Shown piece after piece: positions 25,501 to 34,485 of a stretch of 64,000 nt of DNA (position 1 is the first letter of the stretch; each line of letters begins with the position of its first letter). The stretch is taken from contig NZ_JAJUXI010000006.1 in the NCBI RefSeq assembly GCF_021390515.1, positions 186,001-250,000 of the forward strand, given 5' to 3'. This DNA is from Dyadobacter sp. CY326. Lineage in GTDB: Bacteria > Bacteroidota > Bacteroidia > Cytophagales > Spirosomataceae. The notes below the pieces were generated by a model that saw only the letters and a list, made by a program, of their open reading frames with translations, was not told where the DNA came from and did no database searches. The position numbers were made by a program, and so were the translations under genes.

Positions 25501-25599
25501 ACCAACAAATCGTTGAATGACATACCTTCTTTTGGAATAGATTATACCGCTTATCCAAGGGCAAGAACATGGACTGTTGGTGTTAATGTTTCATTCTAA
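22537..25599 (+). CDS. SusC/RagA-family TonB-linked outer-membrane transporter
   Basis: 1,020 residues. A rather long N-terminal region leads into a hydrophobic signal segment (LLAFLMLLIGVTTSVLG). A carboxypeptidase-regulatory-like domain follows (about 52-128, VSGKVTDARSGGVPGVTITI), then the SusC signature at the plug start (EVVVVGYGTVKKKDATGAVS), the plug itself (LMQGRVAGVQITQSSGEPGG; NPLFVIDGVPL; SMDILKDASATAIYGSRGAN) and a 22-strand-type barrel ending ARTWTVGVNVSF. It forms the importing half of a SusCD complex, with the SusD lid encoded 18 bases downstream. The substrate is not indicated: no glycosidase is adjacent on this strand. Confidence 0.95.
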   Translation: MMNLSLYEFRQHDSSQANHVVTKEKLSSRGASLLAFLMLLIGVTTSVLGQDVNVSGKVTDARSGGVPGVTITIKGSTKGTNTDVDGNYQISVPGNATLTFSAIGFETQDVPVGNKSTLNVVLGEDIKALEEVVVVGYGTVKKKDATGAVSALGSKDFQKGIVTSPEQLMQGRVAGVQITQSSGEPGGGINVRIRGTSSVLGGNNPLFVIDGVPLSGDNTSSGGDNQGVGRQPAKNPLNFLNPDDIASMDILKDASATAIYGSRGANGVVLITTKRGKGKGALDYGYSLGISNITKKYDLLNAQEYKAAGGQDQGSDTDWQDLLFRTALTHQHNLSYGGGDASGNYRFSLGYMNQDGIVQTSNVKRYSVGFSGTKKFIGDKLTIGSNLNFANTQDTGVPISENIGFEGDLMGSILKANPTRPAYRGDTLNQSTTTEPNPLAFVNLSKDNSNTLRALGNINAELEIFTGLKFKTVLGFDKSMSTRKQAYSRDLVVAGIEKIGRVYIRDVESNNQLMENYFTYDKEIGNVTLNALLGYSYQSFENGSKNVAAANFRTNDLDLMINNLGIAGTVNIKDGTALSSVGSVIQNSSYVKDELQSYFGRVNLGFGSKYLFTGTLRVDGSSKFGGNNKYGYFPSGAFKWKLVEEDFVPKTVFTDLSLRIGYGVTGNQAIPHNVYDRRDRYSDYAINQGGDGITGGGLNAVAFNNPDLKWESTAAFNFGLDFSILKGRLSGTVDLYNKSTKDLLFKVVAAQPAPNPFVYRNLDTDIQNRGIELALTGVIVDGKKFSWEMVVNASYNKNLVKNLIGTYDTGEINGQGLSGAFAQRLAEGQPLFAYFLREFGGFDDNGNSLYPNGDFQQFLNGKSPLPKVNAGLTNNLAFGPFDMSLFFNGVFGHYLYSNTANAFFTQGSFANGRNVTKAVIGNGEGALNAPDVSTRFLEKGNFVRLQNLSLGYRVPMKSNKVLSNARVFVTGQNLLTITKYSGQDPEVSTNKSLNDIPSFGIDYTAYPRARTWTVGVNVSF

Positions 25600-25617
25600 T
25601 TCAAATTCATTAAAAAA

Positions 25618-27108
25618 ATGAAAACCAGTCAGATATATAAAGTAATGGTTACCGGGGTTTGCATGGCGACATTGTCGGCCTGTACGGACCTTGTTACCGA
25701 CGAAAAGGACTCCGTAGTTAACAAAGTTGTAGAAGGCAATTTTGCTCCGGTGAATGTGGTTGAAGCACTTTCGTCTGCTTACAAAGATCTTTCAACCTAT
25801 TCTGACCAGGCGGGTATTTATGCGCTTGGCGAACATACAACGGCAGAAATGATCCCACCAACACGCGGTGTTGACTGGGGTGACAACGGAGTTTGGCGGA
25901 CTTTGGATCAGCACACTTGGGATGCTTCTCACTCGTACATTTTGAGCGCGTGGAATGCATTGAACCAGAGAGCTTATAAAGCAACCGAAATCATCGCATC
26001 CAATCCTACGGCTGTTCAGAAAGCTGAGGCGCAGTTCCTGAGAGCATACAACATGTATTGGGTAATGGATTATTGGGGCGCAGTTCCGGTTCGGGAAGTG
26101 ACGCAGGGTGTGAATGACCTTCCGAAAGTGCTAACTCGCTCGGAAGCATTTGATTACATCATTAAGGATTTGGAAGAAGCACTTCCTAACCTGCCTAAAA
26201 AAGGCCCATCTGTTACAAACGGAACGGCTACGAAAGCAGCGGCAAATTTCCTTTTGGCTAAAATGTATCTGAACAAAGCTGTTTACAAAGGCGCTACACC
26301 AGAAGGTCCTTACACATTTGATAAGGCGGATATGGACAAAGTTGTTGCTTACGTAGACGCGGTCACAGCTGACGGATACGCTTTGGAAAAGGATTATTTC
26401 TCAGCATTTTCATCAAGCGCAAAGACCGAGCCTATCTTGAATGTTCAGGAAGGAACAGCTCAGAACCGTTGGATGATGACGTTGCACTACGGACAAAATC
26501 CATCAGGATGGAATGGTTTTGCAACATTGGCTGACTTTTATGACACATTCGAAGCAAAAGATACGCGTATCGGAAAGCCTGCTAAGAAAGATGGAACGCA
26601 GTTCTCTGGTATCAGCTATGGTTTCTTGATCGGTCAACAGTATGACGAAAAAGGTAAAGTCATTATTGATACACGTACGCAGAAGCCATTGCAATTCACG
26701 AAAGATGTGCCTTTGGCTGGTGCGGCAACTGATAAGGGGATTCGCGTTATCAAGTATCACCCTGCAAATGCTGGAAAATACATTCTGATGCGTTATGCTG
26801 AGGCTTATCTGATGAAAGCAGAAGCACAATTGAGAGGCGGAAACGCTGCGGGTGCTTTGACTCAGATCAATGCATTGAGAACATTGCGTGGCGCAACAGC
26901 ACTGGCTTCCTTAACAGAAGCAAATCTATTTGAAGAAATCGGCCGCGAATTGTATTGGGAAGGTGGAAAAAGAACGACAGAAATTCGTTTTGGTAAATTC
27001 ACAACTGGTGAGGGAACGTCTGTTAAAGAAGCCTACACAGTGCTTTATCCAATTCCATCTGCTGCTTTGGTTTCCAATGCTAACCTGGAACAAAATCCTG
27101 GATATTAA
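25618..27108 (+). CDS. SusD/RagB-family substrate-binding lipoprotein
   Basis: 496 residues. A lipoprotein signal ends at LSAC with Cys22 (CTDLVTDEKD; acidic residues after the Cys fit surface export in Bacteroidota). The fold is the helical SusD type: TPR-like helices including AEAQFLRAYNMYWVMDYWGA (the conserved early helix) and the C-terminal RagB/SusD segment (YILMRYAEAYLMKAEAQLRG, INALRTLRGA, IGRELYWEGGKRTTEIRFGK). It caps the SusC barrel at the cell surface. Its gene is followed by a strong intrinsic terminator, so the lipoproteins downstream are a separate or read-through unit. Confidence 0.95.
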   Translation: MKTSQIYKVMVTGVCMATLSACTDLVTDEKDSVVNKVVEGNFAPVNVVEALSSAYKDLSTYSDQAGIYALGEHTTAEMIPPTRGVDWGDNGVWRTLDQHTWDASHSYILSAWNALNQRAYKATEIIASNPTAVQKAEAQFLRAYNMYWVMDYWGAVPVREVTQGVNDLPKVLTRSEAFDYIIKDLEEALPNLPKKGPSVTNGTATKAAANFLLAKMYLNKAVYKGATPEGPYTFDKADMDKVVAYVDAVTADGYALEKDYFSAFSSSAKTEPILNVQEGTAQNRWMMTLHYGQNPSGWNGFATLADFYDTFEAKDTRIGKPAKKDGTQFSGISYGFLIGQQYDEKGKVIIDTRTQKPLQFTKDVPLAGAATDKGIRVIKYHPANAGKYILMRYAEAYLMKAEAQLRGGNAAGALTQINALRTLRGATALASLTEANLFEEIGRELYWEGGKRTTEIRFGKFTTGEGTSVKEAYTVLYPIPSAALVSNANLEQNPGY

Positions 27109-27129
27109 AATTTAAACCATATTTTTTGA

Positions 27130-27166
27130 CAAAAATGCTCGATCATTTCGGGCATTTTTGTTTTTT
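27130..27166 (+). terminator. intrinsic terminator after susD
   Basis: CAAAAATGC.CGA (27130-27143) pairs with TCG.GCATTTTTG (27148-27160) with one mismatch, followed by a T-run to 27166. It separates susCD from the three downstream lipoprotein genes, the first of which starts at 27194. Confidence 0.8.
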
Positions 27167-27193
27167 ATTGATAGATAAAATCATTTGCAAGTA

Positions 27194-27775
27194 ATGACCC
27201 GTTGCTTACTTTTATTTTTCGCATTATTTGTTTTTAGTTGCAGTTCAAAAGATTCTTCCGATCAGGCAGCAGACCAGCTTTTTCAATCATTAAAAGAAAA
27301 CGAGGCAAAGATCGTCGTCACAATTAATGGTAAAGCATTTTATCCAAAAGAAAGCGTTTTTTCAGGGCAGGCGCTTCTTTCCGATCAAATCATGAGTCTT
27401 ACATTTACAGATCAGTTTGGCGGCAAAACCATGATCAACTTAGGAGGAGAGAAATGGTATGCTGGAAAGCCGATCAAGAAAGTAATCGGCGCGGATGGCC
27501 CCATTGAAACGAGCATTAAAATGGGAAAGATCATTGATAAAATAAATATGATCGGCGAAGGTTACATGATGGCGGAGGGCGAGATTACCGCAACATCATT
27601 TTCAAAAGATAAAATGGTTTTTCGCATTAAAGGAAAGGTCGGGAAATACAGTGATTTTCAGCAGCCCGACAAATACATTCCTGCGGAGGGCATCATCGTA
27701 TATAAAAAGCCTAAACTTAGTTTGGGAAACATTACTGAAAAAGAAATTTTCAGCTCCTCGATATCAACTCAATGA
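27194..27775 (+). CDS. small lipoprotein of unknown function (193 aa)
   Basis: The ATG at 27194 gives a short lipoprotein signal with Cys16 (FALFVFSCSSKDSSD). The rest is beta-rich (KIVVTINGKAFYPKESVFSG and further strands) and reminiscent of small periplasmic or surface beta-sandwich lipoproteins; the family is not recognised. Its stop overlaps the ATG of the next gene (ATGA at 27772-27775), which indicates translational coupling to the FG-GAP/ASPIC lipoprotein. A TTG start 9 bases upstream is possible but less likely. It is probably an accessory outer-membrane partner of the two large lipoproteins. Confidence 0.65.
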   Translation: MTRCLLLFFALFVFSCSSKDSSDQAADQLFQSLKENEAKIVVTINGKAFYPKESVFSGQALLSDQIMSLTFTDQFGGKTMINLGGEKWYAGKPIKKVIGADGPIETSIKMGKIIDKINMIGEGYMMAEGEITATSFSKDKMVFRIKGKVGKYSDFQQPDKYIPAEGIIVYKKPKLSLGNITEKEIFSSSISTQ

Positions 27776-30700
27776 TCACAAAATACCTGGGCTACGTGCA
27801 AGCGGCAGCCATTTTTACCTTTTTGGTTTCTCTTTCTTCTTGCAAGGATTCCAGCAAACCGGATGCTTTATTTGAAGAAATGGATGCATCCGCAACTGGC
27901 ATTGATTTCGTCAATAAGGTGGAGGATAGGGAGGATATCAACATCTTCAATTACCGGAATTTCTACAATGGCGGCGGCGTCTCGATCGGTGATATTAATA
28001 ATGATGGTTTGCCGGACATTTACTTCACGGCCAACATGGGCGACAATAAGCTCTATCTCAATAAAGGCAATTTCAAGTTCGAGGACATTACAAACAAAGC
28101 TGGCGTGGCCGAGCCGATGAAATGGAGCACAGGCGTTGTCATGGTCGATATTAATGGAGACAATTTGCTCGATATTTATGTCTGCAACGCGGGTTATCAG
28201 AAATTTGTCAAAAAGCAGGGCAACTCGCTTTACATTAATAACGGCAACCTGACTTTCACTGAATCAGCGGCCAAATATGGCTTGAACGAAACGGGTTACA
28301 CAACGCACGCAGCATTTCTGGATTATGATTTGGATGGCGATCTCGATGCCTATATTTTGAATAATAGTTTTATCCCGGTCAACACACTGAATTACGCAAA
28401 CGACCGGACCACACGCGCAAAAGATTGGCCGGTGAAGGATTTTCTCAAAGGCGGCGGCGACAAGCTGCTGCGGAATGACGATGGGAAGTTCGTGGACGTC
28501 AGCGAGGAAGCGGGCATTTATGGGAGCCTGATCGGTTTCGGTTTGGGTGTCACGGTGGGCGACATCAATGGCGACCAATATCCCGACATTTACATTTGCA
28601 ACGACTTTTACGAAAAGGATTATTTATATATCAATCAAAAAGACGGCACATTCTCCGAGGAGATTGAAAAACGCATTAAACACACTAGTCTGGCATCCAT
28701 GGGCGCGGATATGGCAGACATTAACAATGACGGTTATCCCGAATTATTTGTCACAGACATGCTCCCACGCGATGAATATCGCTATAAAACGACCACTTCT
28801 TTTGAAAACCATTATCTCTTCAACTTGAAAAAAGAGAAAGGTTTTTACAATCAATACATGCAGAATAGCCTGCAATTCAACAATCAGGACGGGACATTCA
28901 GTGAAATAGCAAATTATTCGGGTGTTGCGGCGAGTGATTGGAGCTGGGGCGCGTTGATGTTTGATGCAGACAATGATTCGAAAACGGACATTTACGTCTG
29001 CAACGGCATTTATCATGACATTCTGGATCAGGATTTTATCGACTTTTTTGCTAATGAGGTGACGCAAAAAATGGTCATGTCGGGGGAGAAGGAGAATATG
29101 CAGAACATTATTGACAAGATGCCTTCCAATCCGGTGCCCAACAACTTTTTTCATAATGAAGGTGATTTGCAGTTTAAAGAGCGCGCGGATGAGTTTGGGC
29201 TGGGAACAAAATCCTTTTCAAACGGAGCGGCTTATGCGGATCTGGATAATGATGGCGACCTGGATCTGGTTGTGAACAATGTGAATCAAACCTGTTTTGT
29301 ATATAAAAATAAGTCGGAAGCAAGGCCAGCAAAGAATCATTATATCAAGCTGAAATTAAGCGGAGAAGGCAAAAACACTTATGCAATTGGCTCAAAAATT
29401 GAGGTTTTCGCAGGCAAACAAATTTTTAGCAAACAGGTAAATCCTGCGCGCGGCTTCCAGTCCAGCACAGAATATCCGGTAACCATTGGTTTGGGAAAAA
29501 TTGCTTCCATTGACTCCATTCGCATCATTTGGCCTAATAGAAAGGTCACAACTCATCCTAAAATCAATGCAGACACAACGCTTAATTTCAAGATCAATGA
29601 CTCCGGAGAAGATTTTAAAAATCCGGTTCAGCAAAGGTCACTTTTGTTAACCGAAGTTGCTGCAAACGGCTTCGACGCGCACCTGGAAGACAAATACGAA
29701 GATTTTTACCACGAGCGAAACATTCCGATGTTGCTTTCGCAGGAAGGTCCGAAAGCTGCGATTGGCGATGTGGACGGCGATGGCAAGGCGGACGTTTATA
29801 TTTGCGGGGCGAAGGGTCAGGGTGGACAGTTGTATTTGCAAAAAGGCACTTCGTTTGTCAAACGAACACAAAAAGTCTTCACAGATCTTTCGGGTTTTGA
29901 AGACACGGCGGCCACATTCTTCGATGCTGATGGCGACGGCGATCTCGATTTGGTTGTAGGAAGCGGCGGAAATGAAACCCTTGTGACCAGCCCGGATCTG
30001 CCTACAAGGCTTTATCTGAATGATGGAAAAGGCAACTTTGCAATTAACACACGCGCATTGCCGCCGAATTCCATGAACACGGCAGTGATCGTTGCGCACG
30101 ATTATGACAATGACGGCGACGCCGACTTGTTTGTAGGAAGCCGCAGCGTGCCACGCGAATATGGTTCAAGTCCGAGAAGTTACTTGTATCAAAACGATGG
30201 CAAGGGCGTTTTCAAGGAAGTGGGCAAATCCATTGCGCCGGATATGGCGAAATTGGGCATGATCCGTGACGCAGCTTGGGCGGATGTGGACGGCGATAAA
30301 TCCAAAGAACTGATCATTGCGGGCGATTGGATGGCGCCGGTTATTTTAAAATATAATGGCGGAAAATTCGAGCGGCTGACATCTGGTCTGGAACAGTTTG
30401 CGGGTTTTTGGGGCTGTTTGAAAGTGGCGGATATGGACAGCGACGGCGACCAGGACATTGTCTTTGGCAATATTGGCGAAAACTTTTCGCTAAAAGCATC
30501 CGCAAATTCACCGTTGAAAATCTGGATCAATGATTTCAATAAAAACGGAACCATTGAAAAAGTGATGACCAAAACGGTGGATTCGAAGGACATGCCGGTT
30601 TTATTGAAACGCGAGCTTACGACGCAGTTTCCATTTTTGAAAAAGGAAAGTCTCAAACATTCCGAATATGCCGAAAAATCGGTTCAGGATCTATTTCCGA

Positions 30701-31113
30701 AGGATCTGTTGCAAGCAGCAGTTGAGAAATCGGTGAATTACTTGAAATCTGCCGTGGCGGTTAACAATGGAAAAGGGCAGTTTACGATCAAAGAATTGCC
30801 GCACATGGCGCAAATTTCGTGTTTAAATGCCATTGAAAGCGCCGATGTAAATGCCGACGGAAAGCCTGATCTCATCGTAGGAGGAAATTACACGCACTTC
30901 ATTCCGCAACTGGGAGCGCTGGACGCGTGCCGGGGCAATGTGTTGATCAATAAGGGCAATATGCAATTTGATTTGCTGCTGAGCACGCAGAGCGGCTATG
31001 CCATTGACGGCGAAGTGAAGCAGATCAGTCCGATCACCATTCAGGGCGCACCTTATCTTATCAATTTGGTAAGCAATGCGAAGCCCGTTCTTTTCAAGAT
31101 TAACAAGCCATAA
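27772..31113 (+). CDS. FG-GAP/VCBS and ASPIC (UnbV) repeat lipoprotein, copy 1
   Basis: 1,113 residues. The signal ends in a lipobox at Cys24 (LSSCKDSSKPD). The protein is a chain of FG-GAP/VCBS beta-propeller blades with Ca-binding loops of DxDxDG type (DINNDGLPDIYF, DYDLDGDLDAYI, DLDNDGDLDLVV, DVDGDGKADVYI, DYDNDGDADLFV). An ASPIC/UnbV region in the middle (GSKIEVFAGKQIFSKQVNPA, then RGFQSSTEYPVTIGLG) is followed by a second propeller. Such CRTAC1-like lipoproteins are common in Bacteroidota next to SusCD, but their role is unknown; adhesion or substrate binding at the surface is a guess. It is translationally coupled to the small lipoprotein and followed by a paralogue 21 bases later. Confidence 0.9.
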   Translation: MITKYLGYVQAAAIFTFLVSLSSCKDSSKPDALFEEMDASATGIDFVNKVEDREDINIFNYRNFYNGGGVSIGDINNDGLPDIYFTANMGDNKLYLNKGNFKFEDITNKAGVAEPMKWSTGVVMVDINGDNLLDIYVCNAGYQKFVKKQGNSLYINNGNLTFTESAAKYGLNETGYTTHAAFLDYDLDGDLDAYILNNSFIPVNTLNYANDRTTRAKDWPVKDFLKGGGDKLLRNDDGKFVDVSEEAGIYGSLIGFGLGVTVGDINGDQYPDIYICNDFYEKDYLYINQKDGTFSEEIEKRIKHTSLASMGADMADINNDGYPELFVTDMLPRDEYRYKTTTSFENHYLFNLKKEKGFYNQYMQNSLQFNNQDGTFSEIANYSGVAASDWSWGALMFDADNDSKTDIYVCNGIYHDILDQDFIDFFANEVTQKMVMSGEKENMQNIIDKMPSNPVPNNFFHNEGDLQFKERADEFGLGTKSFSNGAAYADLDNDGDLDLVVNNVNQTCFVYKNKSEARPAKNHYIKLKLSGEGKNTYAIGSKIEVFAGKQIFSKQVNPARGFQSSTEYPVTIGLGKIASIDSIRIIWPNRKVTTHPKINADTTLNFKINDSGEDFKNPVQQRSLLLTEVAANGFDAHLEDKYEDFYHERNIPMLLSQEGPKAAIGDVDGDGKADVYICGAKGQGGQLYLQKGTSFVKRTQKVFTDLSGFEDTAATFFDADGDGDLDLVVGSGGNETLVTSPDLPTRLYLNDGKGNFAINTRALPPNSMNTAVIVAHDYDNDGDADLFVGSRSVPREYGSSPRSYLYQNDGKGVFKEVGKSIAPDMAKLGMIRDAAWADVDGDKSKELIIAGDWMAPVILKYNGGKFERLTSGLEQFAGFWGCLKVADMDSDGDQDIVFGNIGENFSLKASANSPLKIWINDFNKNGTIEKVMTKTVDSKDMPVLLKRELTTQFPFLKKESLKHSEYAEKSVQDLFPKDLLQAAVEKSVNYLKSAVAVNNGKGQFTIKELPHMAQISCLNAIESADVNADGKPDLIVGGNYTHFIPQLGALDACRGNVLINKGNMQFDLLLSTQSGYAIDGEVKQISPITIQGAPYLINLVSNAKPVLFKINKP

Positions 31114-31134
31114 AGGCCTTTTTTAGCCATTCCA

Positions 31135-34100
31135 ATGCTTTTTCAACAATCAATTAATAAAACATTGTTTTTTTTCTTGTTCCTCGCGGGCTTTTCCTGC
31201 TCCAAGGAAAAGGACTTGTCGGAATATGATTTTGATTTGCTGACAGCCGAAAAAACGGGGATTGATTTTGCCAACACATTGAAACCCACCAAAGATTTCA
31301 ATATTTTCTACTACATGTATTTTTACAATGGCGGTGGAGTGGGAGCGGGTGATTTGAATAATGACGGACTTGTTGATCTGTGCTTTACAGGAAATCAGGA
31401 GCCTAACCGCATTTATTTAAACAAATCGGGGCTGAAATTCGAAGATGTTACAGAGAAGGCAAATTTCAAAGGTGAAAAGGGCTGGTCAAACGGAGTTTCC
31501 ATTGTGGATATTAACCAGGATGGAATGCTTGATATTTACATCAGTCAGGTCGGAGATTTTGAGTCAATGAAAGGGCATAACCTGCTTTTTGTTTGTCAGG
31601 AAATAAAAAATGGCGTGCCGGTTTATGCTGAAAAGTCGAAAGATTATGGCCTCGATCTGGTTGTTTTTGGCACACAAGCCATGTTTTTTGATTATGATCT
31701 GGATGGCGATCTGGACATGTTTCAACTGAATCATTCGGTGCACCAGAACGGGACATTTGGCAGACGGGCGCTTTTTGAAAATGTATATCACCCGCTGGCG
31801 GGCGACAAGCTGTTCCGGAATGATGGCGGGAAATATATTGAAGTTTCCAAAACGACCGGCATTCACAGTTCTGCATTGGGTTATGGGCTCGGGTTAGGCG
31901 TCGGCGACATTAATTTTGACGGTTATCCTGACATGTATGTTGGCAATGATTTTCACGAAAATGATTATTTGTACATCAATCAAAAAAACGGCGCATTCCT
32001 GGATATGACCGATTCGTCGATCATGCACACGAGCCAGTTTTCAATGGGTGTGGATGTTGGGGATTTGAATAATGACATTTTCCCTGAAATTGTCTCGCTC
32101 GACATGCTTCCTTCCAATTACGAGATCCTCAAAAAATCGGAAGGAGAGGACATGTACAGCATTTTTAAATACAAGATCAGGCAGGGTTATAATTACCAGT
32201 TTGCCCGCAATAATCTGCAATACAACAACGGAAACAGCACATTTAGTGAAATCGGCATGTATTCGGGTGTGCATTCCACGGATTGGTCATGGGCAGCGCT
32301 TTTCTCTGATTTTAATAATGATGGTTTGAAAGATCTGTTCATTTCCAATGGCATTCCAAAGCGGATGAACGACACGGATTACATCAAATTTGTGTCCAGT
32401 GACGTGGTTCAGGAAAAGATCAGAAATAAAAATTTTGACGAAAACGACCCAGGGCTGGCGGAGAAACTGCCTGAAATAAAGCTTAATAACAAGTTTTTTG
32501 CTAACAAAGGCGACCTGGCTTTTAAGGATATGGACGGGCTGATCCGCAATGATCAGGTTTCTTATTCCAATGGTTCCGTTTACGCCGATCTGGACAATGA
32601 TGGAGACTTGGACATTGTGACCAATAACATCAATGAGAGGGCTTTTGTCTACGAAAATCTGAATGATAAAAAGGCTTCCAAAAGTGCATTCACACGACTT
32701 TATCTGAAAGGAAAACAAGGAAATCGCAATGCAATTGGCACAAAATGTCTGGTTTTCAAGAAAGACAAAGTGCTGAGTTTTGAGAAATTTCCGGTTCGTG
32801 GTTTTCAGTCGAGCATGGAAGTTCCTGTGAACATGGGTCTGGGTCAAAAGGCGGATGTCGATTCCATGTTTGTCATTTGGCCGGATAACCGCTTCGAGGT
32901 CTTGAAACCGGCTGATTTAAAGGATTCATTGTCATTGGAATACAAGCCGGGACTTCCGGTTTTTGATTATCAAAAGTTCAAAGCAAGCCGCGAAAGCAAG
33001 GATTTTTCGTTTGAAGATATTGCTGCACAGCTGGGTGTGGACGTGAAGCATGAAGAGAATAATTTTGTTGAATTTGACCGTAACTCTCTCATTCCGTTTG
33101 AAGTAACAGCCGATGGGCCAGCATTAGCGATCGCGGACATTAACCACGATGGACTGGAAGACATATTTGTCGGTTCATCTAAAAGGCATAAAAACCATTT
33201 ATTTCTCCAGACCAACACTGGAAAATTTAAAGAATCTGTTCAGCCTGCTTTGGCAAAAGACAGCACTTATGAAGAAGTAGGCGCTGAATGGGTAGACGTC
33301 AATCGCGACGGACATTTGGACCTGGTTGCGGCAACGGGAGGCAATGAATATGTCAACAATTCCGAGTTTCAGATGCCACGGGTCTATCTCAATGACGGCA
33401 AGGGAAACGTAAGTGCCAAAGCGGATGCATTTACGGGCATTTACGTCACGGCGTCCTGCGTTGTTCCGTTTGATTTTACGGGTGATGGCATTGTCGATCT
33501 TTTTATCGGCGGTCGTGCCGTTCCGCTTAATTATGGTGAAGTTCCAAAGTCTTATTTGCTGAAAAATGATGGTTCCGGCAAGTTTACGGATGTTACGAGT
33601 CAATATGCGAAGGAACTGTCTTCCATTGGTTATGTCAAGAACGCGCGGCTGGCAGATCTGGACAAGGATGGCGATCAGGACTTGTTGCTTGCATTGGAAT
33701 GGGATGGCATTTGCATGATGCAAAATGATGGCAAAAGCTTTTCTAAAAAAATGCTAACTGACAAAAAAGGCTGGTGGAATTTCATCATGCCATATGACTT
33801 TGACGGAGATGGCGATCTGGATATTCTGGCTGGTAACCTGGGGGTTAACAACAGATTGAAAGCCAATGCGGAGCAGCCGGTGAAAATGTATATCAATGAT
33901 TATGACGGCAACGGACGCAAAGAGCCGCTGTTAACTTACTTTTTGAACGGAAAAGAAGCGCTGTTTCCAACCAAACTGGAAATGGAAAAGCAGATGCCGG
34001 TTATTCGAAAAAAATACATTTTCGCAACAGACTTTGCCAAGGCCAGCATTGGCGATCTGGTGGGCGAGGATAAGATACAGGCTGCCCAGGTTTTAACTGC

Positions 34101-34485
34101 CAATTATTTTGAGAATGCTGTTTTGGTGAATGATGGAAAAGGGAATTTTACTGTAAAACCATTGGGATATAAAGCGCAATGGACGCCATTTTACGACGCG
34201 CAGATCATTGATGCAAATGGCGACAAACTGCCTGATGTCCTGATTATGGGCAATTTCTACAATTGCAACATTCAAATGGGCCGCTACGACGGCGATTTTG
34301 GAACCGTGCTCATTAACCGCGGCAACTGCAACTTCACACCCGAATCGCTAAAAGGATTGCAGGTCAAAGGCCAGGTTAAGCATTTGAAAAACATCAAATT
34401 GAAGGACGGGAATGCCATTGTCGCTGCAAGAAATGATGACAAACTGGTCGTGATCAGGAGGAAAAAGGACTCGCTTAAAAAGTAA
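31135..34485 (+). CDS. FG-GAP/VCBS and ASPIC (UnbV) repeat lipoprotein, copy 2
   Basis: 1,116 residues, a paralogue of the preceding protein along its whole length: lipobox at Cys22 (LAGFSCSKEKD), then the shared start (GIDFANTLKPTKDFNIFYYM), propeller loops (DLNNDGLVDLCF, DYDLDGDLDMFQ, DLDNDGDLDIVT, DFDGDGDLDILA) and a central ASPIC segment (RGFQSSMEVPVNMGLG). The two copies differ enough to suggest an old duplication, perhaps giving two partners that work together or bind different ligands. Its 3' end overlaps the end of the convergent TonB receptor gene by 11 bases. I see no terminator in that overlap. Confidence 0.9.
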   Translation: MLFQQSINKTLFFFLFLAGFSCSKEKDLSEYDFDLLTAEKTGIDFANTLKPTKDFNIFYYMYFYNGGGVGAGDLNNDGLVDLCFTGNQEPNRIYLNKSGLKFEDVTEKANFKGEKGWSNGVSIVDINQDGMLDIYISQVGDFESMKGHNLLFVCQEIKNGVPVYAEKSKDYGLDLVVFGTQAMFFDYDLDGDLDMFQLNHSVHQNGTFGRRALFENVYHPLAGDKLFRNDGGKYIEVSKTTGIHSSALGYGLGLGVGDINFDGYPDMYVGNDFHENDYLYINQKNGAFLDMTDSSIMHTSQFSMGVDVGDLNNDIFPEIVSLDMLPSNYEILKKSEGEDMYSIFKYKIRQGYNYQFARNNLQYNNGNSTFSEIGMYSGVHSTDWSWAALFSDFNNDGLKDLFISNGIPKRMNDTDYIKFVSSDVVQEKIRNKNFDENDPGLAEKLPEIKLNNKFFANKGDLAFKDMDGLIRNDQVSYSNGSVYADLDNDGDLDIVTNNINERAFVYENLNDKKASKSAFTRLYLKGKQGNRNAIGTKCLVFKKDKVLSFEKFPVRGFQSSMEVPVNMGLGQKADVDSMFVIWPDNRFEVLKPADLKDSLSLEYKPGLPVFDYQKFKASRESKDFSFEDIAAQLGVDVKHEENNFVEFDRNSLIPFEVTADGPALAIADINHDGLEDIFVGSSKRHKNHLFLQTNTGKFKESVQPALAKDSTYEEVGAEWVDVNRDGHLDLVAATGGNEYVNNSEFQMPRVYLNDGKGNVSAKADAFTGIYVTASCVVPFDFTGDGIVDLFIGGRAVPLNYGEVPKSYLLKNDGSGKFTDVTSQYAKELSSIGYVKNARLADLDKDGDQDLLLALEWDGICMMQNDGKSFSKKMLTDKKGWWNFIMPYDFDGDGDLDILAGNLGVNNRLKANAEQPVKMYINDYDGNGRKEPLLTYFLNGKEALFPTKLEMEKQMPVIRKKYIFATDFAKASIGDLVGEDKIQAAQVLTANYFENAVLVNDGKGNFTVKPLGYKAQWTPFYDAQIIDANGDKLPDVLIMGNFYNCNIQMGRYDGDFGTVLINRGNCNFTPESLKGLQVKGQVKHLKNIKLKDGNAIVAARNDDKLVVIRRKKDSLKK

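Noticed and set aside
33199..33723. 174-codon antisense frame within the second FG-GAP lipoprotein gene
   Set aside because: It arises from the repeated GAT/GAC-rich calcium loops read backwards (Ile/Val-rich shadow), not from a real gene.
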